From an uncultured Clostridia bacterium (lineage in GTDB: Bacteria > Bacillota > Clostridia > Christensenellales > UBA1242): a stretch of DNA of 21,528 nucleotides. Location: positions 1 through 21,528 of the forward strand of contig CANQHS010000009.1 of the NCBI GenBank assembly GCA_947623795.1. The letters are read 5' to 3'. This document shows positions 16,112 through 21,528 of this stretch, piece by piece. A program made the translations under genes and the position numbers. The notes below the pieces were generated by a model. That model searched no databases. It had not been told where the DNA came from and worked only from the letters and a program-made list of their open reading frames with translations. Each line of letters begins with the position of its first letter. The first letter of the stretch is position 1.

Positions 16112-17597
16112 GTGTTGTAAGACTTAAAATTATCTTATATCGATTTTTGGCGGTAAATAGACGGGAAATTATAAAGATTAAGATAAAGAAAATGAATAAC
16201 GAAATAAAAGGAACGGAGATTGTCGCGAAGTTCGCAATTGGCAGATTTCCAAGGAAATTTGCAAAAAGCGATATAAAATTTAAAAGATAATTGACCGGAT
16301 ATAGCAAATATGCTAAAAATGGCACGATTAAAGATAAAAACGAAATGACAAATATGCATACAAACGCTATTGTGAACAATGGAATTAAAACGATATTGGC
16401 TAATAGAGAAATTATATTTAAATTATTAAAGAAATAAACCATCAAAAACATTAATGAAATTGTTGTGGCTGCACTTATAGAGATTCCATCGGCAAGTTTT
16501 TGATTCATTTTGGTTTTTGAAAGTACCTTTGAAATAGGCTTTTGGAGCATGATTATTCCCAAAATGCAAGCAAAACTTAGCAAGAAACTGAGGTCAAAAA
16601 CAATGAGCGGATTAATTAAAAATAGGACAATTCCTGCAAATGAAAGTGCGGATAAACTATCGTATTGTCTATAAAATAACGGTGCAAGCATGGCGATGAT
16701 TGTCATAATTGAGGCACGGACGACTGAAACTGAAAAATTGCACAAATAGGCATATAATAGCAAGAAAACTGCCACAATAATAATTCGAATCGGGCGTTTT
16801 GTTTTAAATAAATCGAGTATTTTATTTAAGATAAATGCAATAATTCCAACATGCAAGCCGGACACAGCAAGCAAATGTACAACACCTGAAAGTTTGAAGT
16901 TGTTATACAAACTTGCGTCCAATATAGTTTTATCTCCAAAAAGCGATGAATAGGCAAATTCAACATTTTGTTCGCTCAAGCCATAAGACAAATTTTCCTT
17001 TATTCTATTCTTTATCTTCTCGGCGAATGTCAAATCTTTTGCTATATATCGCACACTATACATGTTAACAGTGGCAGTATATCGCAAATTTTCGTTATAA
17101 TATTTAGCATTTGGCAAGTCGCCAAAATCCAAATCCGTTTTATAAAAATTTAACGGACTAAAGGAAATTATGCTCCCTATTTCAATGTTATCATACAATC
17201 CCTCCTTGTCATAGATATAAATAATTAACTGGGTGTTGGCTTTATTGGTGTCAAACAAAACGCTGTCGGCATACGCGCGAGTGTAGCCATCTTTTGGCTG
17301 CTCAACTCTATATAATCTCGCTTGAATGGTTGTTGGCTGAGAATATTCCGTCTTGTTGAAACTATTAAAAGCAACATTGTATAACCCAACCGAAATGAAA
17401 AATGAAAGAACAGGGACAATCAAATATTTTATTTTGCGCTTTAAAATGGCGACAATCAAAACAGTTAGAAAAACAAGCACGGAAATTATAATTGTTAAAA
17501 CTGTATGGTCAACAATATAAAATGCAAAAAGACTTCCCAACAAAAGGAAGACAAAAATTACAAATAACGGGCGATAATTAAACCATCGGCTTTTCAT
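16083..17597 (-). CDS. comEC: ComEC/Rec2-type DNA-uptake membrane protein without the C-terminal nuclease-like domain
   Basis: ComEC forms the channel that brings single-stranded DNA through the membrane during natural transformation. This 504-residue copy has two or three N-terminal membrane helices (about 10-75), a soluble OB-like part (about 85-190), and then the Competence domain. HLLAVSGLHVG at 241-250 is diagnostic, and many membrane helices follow to the C-terminus. Full-length ComEC is usually 700-800 residues and ends with a metallo-beta-lactamase-like domain. None is present here, nor is it encoded next door. No comEA is seen either. The gene starts 16 bases after an XRE regulator gene with only a weak ribosome site, suggesting joint expression. 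Confidence 0.9.
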   Translation of the reverse strand: MKSRWFNYRPLFVIFVFLLLGSLFAFYIVDHTVLTIIISVLVFLTVLIVAILKRKIKYLIVPVLSFFISVGLYNVAFNSFNKTEYSQPTTIQARLYRVEQPKDGYTRAYADSVLFDTNKANTQLIIYIYDKEGLYDNIEIGSIISFSPLNFYKTDLDFGDLPNAKYYNENLRYTATVNMYSVRYIAKDLTFAEKIKNRIKENLSYGLSEQNVEFAYSSLFGDKTILDASLYNNFKLSGVVHLLAVSGLHVGIIAFILNKILDLFKTKRPIRIIIVAVFLLLYAYLCNFSVSVVRASIMTIIAMLAPLFYRQYDSLSALSFAGIVLFLINPLIVFDLSFLLSFACILGIIMLQKPISKVLSKTKMNQKLADGISISAATTISLMFLMVYFFNNLNIISLLANIVLIPLFTIAFVCIFVISFLSLIVPFLAYLLYPVNYLLNFISLFANFLGNLPIANFATISVPFISLFIFFILIFIISRLFTAKNRYKIILSLTTLAILVLTLV

Positions 17598-17613
17598 CTT
17601 TAGTGCTTAAAAA

Positions 17614-17919
17614 TTAGTTTTTTCTTTTTAACAATAAAATTAATGCTTGCAATTCATCTTTGGACAAATTTTTTGTTAATGCTAAAATTTCTTTATCTCT
17701 TTTATAATTTTCAAAATCGTCATAAAAGAATTCTTCCGTGCTGACTTGCAAGGCATCTAAAATTTCAAGCAATTTAGGCACATTTAAAATTATGGACTTA
17801 CCTTCCACTTTATAAAAATATGTATCCGAATTGCCAATCATTAATCCAAATTCTCTAGCGCTTAAATTATTTTTTGTTCTTATTAAGGACAATCTTTCAA
17901 TAATTTCTTTATAATTCAT
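17614..17919 (-). CDS. XRE-family helix-turn-helix regulator
   Basis: This 101-residue protein has one HTH domain at about residues 5-60. NLSAREFGLMIGNSDTYFYKVEGK covers the two DNA-contact helices, though the turn is somewhat atypical. LLEILDALQVSTEEFF then follows, the usual end of XRE domains. The lysine-rich tail KNLSKDELQALILLLKRKN may serve for oligomerisation. A TTG two codons upstream (17925) is possible, but the ATG at 17919 is preferred. TAAAAT ends six bases before it, the same spacing as in the three putative leaderless genes here, though without a good -35. As first gene of the comEC series it may control competence-related expression, or the divergent accessory region. The target is unknown. 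Confidence 0.82.
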   Translation of the reverse strand: MNYKEIIERLSLIRTKNNLSAREFGLMIGNSDTYFYKVEGKSIILNVPKLLEILDALQVSTEEFFYDDFENYKRDKEILALTKNLSKDELQALILLLKRKN

Positions 17920-18051
17920 ATACAAATTTTAACTCAAAACACTACTAATAATTTGTATTAAAAAAGTAAAGATTATGCGTATTTTTGCCTAAAAATATAA
18001 ATTTATTGTATTATTAGGGAAAATTCCGATTAAAATAGACATATTAAGGAA

Positions 18052-18083
18052 ACAAAAAAACCTAAATTATAAAAATTTAGGTT
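18052..18083 (-). terminator. Terminator of the small RNA
   Basis: AACCTAAATT (18059-18068) and AATTTAGGTT (18074-18083) form a perfect 10-bp stem with a five-base loop. On the minus strand it is followed by seven T (18060-18054, partly within the stem end) and GTTT. Confidence 0.75.
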
Positions 18084-18138
18084 GTGTTGGTAGCCCGTCT
18101 GCTTCTTTACTCGGAATTTCAGACAAGCCTTTCGCTAC
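18052..18138 (-). ncRNA. Probable small RNA of about 87 bases with its own promoter and terminator
   Basis: On the minus strand an extended -10 promoter leads to a transcript beginning GTAGCGAAAGG near 18138 and ending at a hairpin and T-run near 18052. The body is richer in G and C than its surroundings. It can pair as GGCUUGUCUG with CAGACGGGCU (10 bp with G-U pairs) around an 18-base loop. Alternatively, the first five bases GUAGC pair with GCUAC at 18094-18090. No reading frame of note is seen. I do not recognise a known RNA family. It is antisense to any plus-strand transcript entering the gene at 18325 from upstream. Confidence 0.55.
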
Positions 18139-18143
18139 ATTTT

Positions 18144-18172
18144 ATAATAACAAACTTTCACCATATTTGCAA
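18144..18172 (-). promoter_or_regulatory. Promoter of the small RNA
   Basis: TTGCAA (18172-18167), 17 bases, then TATTAT (18149-18144) preceded by TGT (extended -10). The expected start is at 18136-18138, exactly where the paired GUAGC begins. Confidence 0.65.
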
Positions 18173-18234
18173 GTAAAAAATGAAAAATTAGACAAAAAAC
18201 AAATTTTGTGGTCTTTCTTTGTTGTTCGCTCCAT

Positions 18235-18275
18235 TATTTTGAGAAGCCAACTAGCATCTTTGCTCAAAATATAAT
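18235..18275 (+). promoter_or_regulatory. Inverted repeat overlapping a TATAAT box upstream of the gene at 18325
   Basis: TATTTTGAG (18235-18243) and CTCAAAATA (18263-18271) are exact complements 19 bases apart. The right arm overlaps TATAAT (18270-18275). No good -35 box is seen at the right distance. The layout is that of an operator, possibly for the XRE protein, but this is inference. The remaining bases between 18173 and 18324 show nothing further apart from the ribosome site AGGAG at 18314-18318. Confidence 0.35.
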
Positions 18276-18324
18276 ACTTGATTAAATAGTTGTCGTAAAA
18301 GGTGTAAAAGGTTAGGAGTGATTT

Positions 18325-18969
18325 ATGAGTATTAGCATTATTAGTAAAGAGGCTGTGTTAAGTAGGAGAGAATATTTTAAGAAAAAGAGTTATTATTGGT
18401 TAAAATTCGATAAAAAGGTAGGACTTCACAAGGTTGTTAGGAAAGTTTTGTTAAATATGCAAGAGCCAACAAAGGAGTTTTTGATTTTACCACAAAAACT
18501 AGAAAAATTCTTTTATCTTTACTTAAACAAATTTCATCCAAGTCAGCAAAACAAACAAATTGCTTTAAATATTGTGCGTGTATTTTCAGTGTTATCTCAT
18601 CAATATTATCTCTCTGCTGAAAAATTTAATATGAAAGCGTCTTTCTTTGTTTCCCCAAGCATTTGGGAAAAATGGTTGATAGGACGCAAAGCAAAAGAAA
18701 ACAGCATTAAAATTTTAGAGGAAATTGGTTTGATTTTCCATTATCGTTTTAATCGAAACAAACACGCACCCGAGGATGAATCAAGGTTTGTTATTATGTA
18801 TCAATTTAATTTACAAAAAGTGAAGTGGCTTTATGCTTGCGTTAAAACACTTTCTTTACTTGAAGAAGATTGCGAGGATGAAAATTTTAAGTATAGTTAT
18901 GACGACATAATGGAAGATATATTTGGCGATATTGCAAAATCTGAGGAGGATGAAAAATATTTATTATAG
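18325..18969 (+). CDS. Unrecognised 214-residue protein, possibly winged-helix / replication-initiator-like
   Basis: I do not recognise this protein with certainty. The N-terminal half is very basic (SRREYFKKKSYYWLKFDKK). The middle (about 105-165) reads as helix, helix, then two strands: IWEKWLIGRKAKENSIKILEEIG, then FHYRFNR and SRFVIMYQFNL. This resembles a winged helix as found in plasmid and phage replication initiators and regulators. The last 40 residues are strongly acidic (EEDCEDENFK, EDIFGDIAKSEEDEK). No signal peptide or membrane segment is seen. AGGAG lies six bases before the ATG, and a very strong hairpin follows the stop. The antisense small RNA upstream is reminiscent of copy-control RNAs of plasmid replication genes. 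Function remains open. Confidence 0.7.
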   Translation: MSISIISKEAVLSRREYFKKKSYYWLKFDKKVGLHKVVRKVLLNMQEPTKEFLILPQKLEKFFYLYLNKFHPSQQNKQIALNIVRVFSVLSHQYYLSAEKFNMKASFFVSPSIWEKWLIGRKAKENSIKILEEIGLIFHYRFNRNKHAPEDESRFVIMYQFNLQKVKWLYACVKTLSLLEEDCEDENFKYSYDDIMEDIFGDIAKSEEDEKYLL

Positions 18970-18988
18970 TTTGTTCCTCTTGACATTT

Positions 18989-19021
18989 AAAAAGGAGTAA
19001 TTTGTAAAATTACTCCTTTTT
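18989..19021. terminator. Strong bidirectional terminator
   Basis: AAAAAGGAGTAATTT (18989-19003) and its exact complement (19007-19021) leave a three-base loop GTA. It is the longest perfect stem of its kind here. It can end the plus-strand gene at 18325-18969 and also the facing minus-strand gene that stops at 19085. Confidence 0.9.
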
Positions 19022-19084
19022 ACTTTATTTCGCTTATTGTTTTTTTGTTTGACACAATGCGTTAGATTGCTTACAAGCCTTATT

Positions 19085-19555
19085 TTATTCTTCAATAATA
19101 AAATAGTGATTTTTGCAAATTGCCCTGCGGTAAATATATGAGTAATATTTATTTTTAGGTGCGTTTGCTTTCAAGTAATCATTAACTTCCTCTTGTGTCA
19201 TCTCTTTGACTTCCAAAAAGACTTTATAAATAGGTTCCAATATTTCCATACTGTCGCAGCAAAAATAATTTTTGTTATCTGCATTATCGGAAATTATTTT
19301 TTGTAAAAATTGATATTCAGAGTCGGTTAGTTTTTTATTGATATTCAGTTCCGCTATGTAATACCACAAATCCTCGTAATTAAACTTATATGGTTTTATT
19401 TTTTGAAGAAAAGTGGCTGTGCAACTTTCGTCTAATTCGCCAACCTTTTTGTTCGCTTTGATAGTTTCAATGATTTGCAAAAATTGTTTATGCGATTGCA
19501 AATTTCTGTCTATTTCACTTTTTATTTGTTGAGAGAGTTTGAGTTTATTTTCCAT
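19085..19555 (-). CDS. Unrecognised 156-residue soluble protein
   Basis: I do not recognise a family. The protein is mainly helical and charged, without signal peptide or membrane segment. It contains adjacent cysteines (YFCCDS near residue 98) and a late basic stretch (YRRAICKNHYF). AGGAGG precedes the ATG at an unusually long distance of 11 bases. Upstream, TTGCTA-16-TAAAAT could be a weak promoter. It otherwise follows the two SHOCT genes by 65 bases in the same direction, so co-expression is likely. The AGGAGGTAAAAAT leader is nearly the same as that of both SHOCT genes, which argues that the three have been maintained together. Confidence 0.65.
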   Translation of the reverse strand: MENKLKLSQQIKSEIDRNLQSHKQFLQIIETIKANKKVGELDESCTATFLQKIKPYKFNYEDLWYYIAELNINKKLTDSEYQFLQKIISDNADNKNYFCCDSMEILEPIYKVFLEVKEMTQEEVNDYLKANAPKNKYYSYIYRRAICKNHYFIIEE

Positions 19556-19620
19556 AATAATTTTTACCTCCTATTTTAATATAACTCTTTTGTATAGCAA
19601 TGCCTTTAAATATTTTGGAC

Positions 19621-20016
19621 TTACATTTTGTTCAAAATGTTTTTCTTTTCTTTTTCATAATCGTCTGCTGAAATTTTGTTTTCTTTTTGTAATTTTTGCA
19701 AATAGGTTAAAAGTTCAGTAGTATTTTGCTTTGGGGTTTCGCTTTCTAAATGGCTGTTTATTTTTTCAAGTTCGCACACTTTCAGTATGTTTACTATTAA
19801 GAAAGAAAGGAAAATACAAACACAAAGAAAAATTGTGGCGGAAGCAATGAAAAAGTATGGTGCATATTTTGAATCAGCGCTTCCATTTACACTTAAAATA
19901 ATGCCTGCAATTAAATATCCAAGGCTAATTACTATATTTAAGCAAAACAGAACTATAATAATTATTTCAACAAACTTGCGTGAAATAATGCGGTTGCTTG
20001 GTTGACCTTTATTCAT
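19621..20016 (-). CDS. Two-helix membrane protein with C-terminal SHOCT domain
   Basis: The 131-residue protein has two membrane segments (about 14-42 and 50-76). A hydrophilic linker and a C-terminal SHOCT (short C-terminal) motif follow: LLTYLQKLQKENKISADDYEKEK. SHOCT domains occur at the ends of many unrelated small membrane proteins and are thought to aid oligomerisation; no defined biochemical role is known. The ATG overlaps the end of the next upstream gene by eight bases, with GAGGAGG before it, so the two are translationally coupled. Because both partners end in SHOCT motifs, they may form a complex; that is inference. Confidence 0.8.
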   Translation of the reverse strand: MNKGQPSNRIISRKFVEIIIIVLFCLNIVISLGYLIAGIILSVNGSADSKYAPYFFIASATIFLCVCIFLSFLIVNILKVCELEKINSHLESETPKQNTTELLTYLQKLQKENKISADDYEKEKKNILNKM

Positions 20017-20215
20017 TTTTACCTCCTCGATTTAAGATTTCAGCTTTTTTCTCATTGTATTCTTGCTCGTTAATCAAACCTTTATTTTTAAGTTCATCAA
20101 GTTCTTTTAGCACATCATTGTTAGGATTCTTTTTCTTTTTCCTTACTGTTGTGATTAAAAGGAAAACAACAACGGCAACAATAACAACTGCTAAACTTAT
20201 AAATGCGTATAACAT
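20009..20215 (-). CDS. Small single-helix membrane protein with SHOCT domain
   Basis: The 68-residue protein has one N-terminal membrane helix (about 3-24, AFISLAVVIVAVVVFLLIT). The basic stretch RKKKKN then marks the cytoplasmic side. A SHOCT motif follows, VLKELDELKNKGLINEQEYNEKK. GGGAGG lies seven bases before the ATG. It is coupled to the second SHOCT gene by an eight-base overlap. The similarity of the two C-termini suggests a shared partner or joint oligomer. Confidence 0.82.
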   Translation of the reverse strand: MLYAFISLAVVIVAVVVFLLITTVRKKKKNPNNDVLKELDELKNKGLINEQEYNEKKAEILNRGGKNE

Positions 20216-20244
20216 TTTTACCTCCCATTTACATTAAATCTTAT

Positions 20245-20275
20245 AAAAAATTATTAGTCCAGCCATTTGCGGCTG
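20245..20275 (-). terminator. Weak terminator candidate after the PD-(D/E)XK gene
   Basis: On the minus strand, CAGCC (20275-20271), loop GCAAAT and GGCTG (20264-20260) form a 5-bp stem, but a T-run begins only nine bases later (20250-20245). It may allow partial read-through into the SHOCT genes. Confidence 0.35.
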
Positions 20276-20284
20276 CTTTTATTG

Positions 20285-21439
20285 TTAGGAAACTTTTAAA
20301 GTTGCAAGTGCTTTTGAAATTGACCCCGTTTCTTTTTCAAATATTTTGTCGATTATTGCCTCGCATTCCGCTTCCAATTTTGAATAATCAAAGACAGCAT
20401 ATTCCTTGAACTCGTCAATTTTCTTTTCGGTTTCCTTATTGTTCCCAACAAGGCGTTGTTTAGGACACTGATTTTGCGTTGAGTTCTTTCTGAAATACAA
20501 GCACATTTCATCCACACTTATTTGGAAATAGAAATTTTTATAATTTCCTATTTGGCTAATTGTAAACATTATGTTTACGGGGTCTTTTTTCTTGCTCTCT
20601 ACTAAAACTCCGTCTTTGTTTTCGATAACGATTTTTGCCCCTTTTTGTTCAAGCAAATTGCACAAAATTTTTGAGGTTTCTTTAATCCAATTTGGTTTCA
20701 TATTGTAAATAAAATCTAATATTTGTCGGTTGTTTTTATAAATTTCTAATGCTTGTTTTTTAAGTTCAGATTCATTGTCATTAATCATATCAAATTCACT
20801 CCTTATTAGTTTTTTATAGTCCTCGATAAGCGTTGCCAAAGTGCTATCAATATTATTTGTTTCAAGCCTATTTAACACTTTGAAAACAAATTCATAATCT
20901 ATTTCTGCCCACTCGTTATAGCCAGATTCCGCTTTGTTAGGAGTAAGGTATAACATTATTTTTATGTAATCTTTATATTCCTTGAATAAATAATCTTTGT
21001 ATTTTTCAAGTTGATTGTCGTGTTGGTCTGAATCTACTTTGTTTTCTATTGCAATAACGACTTTTTGTTTTTTGTCTTTTGTTAATTCAAGTTGAATAAG
21101 AATATCAATTCTGCCATCTTTTATTGCCATCTCACGATAGACATTTACATTGTTGATGTTTCCGTATAGTGTATCAAAGAAATTGAGTGTTGAGGCTTTA
21201 TTTTCTTTTGCTAGCAAGATTAAAAAGTTTTTTAGAAATTGCTGGCCGAGGTTTCCGCTCTTACTTGGGTCAAAAAGAAATGACAAAAAATCACTATGCC
21301 GCAGTTCTTGTCGGCTAATATTCAAAATGTTAAAAACATTGTATTTGTCATAGCCCGCATTGACAAGAGGACGGGTAATATTCTCATCAAAATTTAAGGC
21401 GAAATCTAATAGTTTTTCATTTGTTATAGATTGTGCCAT
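20285..21439 (-). CDS. PD-(D/E)XK nuclease-family protein (PDDEXK_4 type)
   Basis: The 384-residue protein begins with the element E45, H48-S49-D50 in ELRHSDFLSFLFDP and GNLGQQFLKNFL. This is typical of the PDDEXK_4 family (PF14281). The nuclease core follows: E103, D112 in GRIDILI, E132-x-K134 in VVIAIENKVDS, and Q143 with Y147 in DNQLEKY. All expected catalytic positions are kept, so it is probably an active metal-dependent nuclease, but the natural substrate is unknown. The C-terminal 180 residues (about 200-384) are helical and unrecognised. Such proteins are common as solitary genes in variable or defence-rich DNA. AAGGAG lies five bases before the ATG. Upstream, at the window edge, is a structured RNA or terminator. 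Confidence 0.87.
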   Translation of the reverse strand: MAQSITNEKLLDFALNFDENITRPLVNAGYDKYNVFNILNISRQELRHSDFLSFLFDPSKSGNLGQQFLKNFLILLAKENKASTLNFFDTLYGNINNVNVYREMAIKDGRIDILIQLELTKDKKQKVVIAIENKVDSDQHDNQLEKYKDYLFKEYKDYIKIMLYLTPNKAESGYNEWAEIDYEFVFKVLNRLETNNIDSTLATLIEDYKKLIRSEFDMINDNESELKKQALEIYKNNRQILDFIYNMKPNWIKETSKILCNLLEQKGAKIVIENKDGVLVESKKKDPVNIMFTISQIGNYKNFYFQISVDEMCLYFRKNSTQNQCPKQRLVGNNKETEKKIDEFKEYAVFDYSKLEAECEAIIDKIFEKETGSISKALATLKVS

Positions 21440-21467
21440 AATAACTCCTTTTTATGTTTTGTGGCAC

Positions 21468-21528
21468 AAAATAAAAGTGCCGCCCTCGACGAGAGCGACA
21501 CAGTGCTACAGCCTAAACCCTCGTTGAG
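21468..21528 (-). ncRNA. GC-rich 3' end of a structured RNA with terminator, cut by the window edge
   Basis: On the minus strand a hairpin GTGTCGCTCTC, loop GTC, GAGGGCGGCAC (21501-21477) has 11 pairs, two of them G-U. TTTTATTTT follows, as in a terminator. A second, incomplete hairpin (CTC-AAC-GAG, 21528-21520) is cut by the edge. The G-U pairs suit an RNA read on the minus strand. The final GGCAC can instead pair with GTGCC just downstream (21472-21468), giving an alternative fold. The segment is about half G+C in an AT-rich setting. Whether it is the end of a separate RNA or part of the nuclease gene's leader cannot be decided here. Confidence 0.5.

Noticed and set aside
19998..20237. Plus-strand frames at 19787-20005 and 19998-20237 opposite the SHOCT genes
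   Set aside because: They are complementary readings of membrane-protein genes that have clear ribosome sites and SHOCT motifs on the minus strand.
21440..21528. CRISPR repeat or tracrRNA at the right edge
   Set aside because: Only one hairpin unit is seen with no repeated spacer pattern, and no cas gene is in the window; a terminator or structured RNA end explains it.

Overview
The window is AT-rich bacterial DNA with standard stop codons: TGA ends miaA, mutL, miaB and the penicillin-binding protein gene. Strong AGGAG-type ribosome sites, sigmaA-like promoters and Firmicutes-style gene neighbours (miaB-mutS-mutL-miaA; comEC-holA next to rpsT) point to a low-GC Bacillota, probably an uncultured clostridium-like organism. 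It has peptidoglycan (class A penicillin-binding protein, MurI, GlmS). The species cannot be named from this sequence.

Left part (1-1600): the 3' two-thirds of a seryl-tRNA synthetase gene of the archaeal/Thermus-like type, with a terminator, then about 740 bases without a gene. This gap lies between two convergent genes. It holds a cluster of DnaA-box-like 9-mers (1314-1444) and four copies of a 14-base repeat, two of them forming a perfect 16-bp hairpin. It is the most interesting regulatory DNA in the window.

Core operon (1582-9440, minus strand): miaB, mutS, mutL, miaA and a PLP-dependent methionine gamma-lyase-family gene. The first four are joined by 1-4 base overlaps. The operon starts at a near-perfect promoter and ends at a hairpin terminator. 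MiaA and MiaB act in sequence on A37 of tRNAs; MutS and MutL form the mismatch-repair core.

Cell-wall and housekeeping part (9494-17919): a class A penicillin-binding protein gene converges with zero gap on murI-glmS. rpsT then stands alone on the plus strand. On the minus strand follows an XRE regulator-comEC-holA-YgjP-type metallopeptidase series. ComEC lacks the usual C-terminal metallo-beta-lactamase domain. MiaB, HolA and the YgjP-like gene each have an exact TATAAT box ending 6-7 bases before the ATG, so their transcripts may be leaderless.

Accessory part (17920-21528): a probable small RNA with its own promoter and terminator, antisense to the upstream region of an unrecognised basic/winged-helix-like gene. 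Next come an unrecognised gene, two overlapping SHOCT-domain membrane protein genes, a PD-(D/E)XK nuclease-family gene of the PDDEXK_4 type, and the GC-rich 3' end of a structured RNA cut off by the window edge. This stretch looks like variable, possibly mobile or defence-related DNA; that reading is inference.
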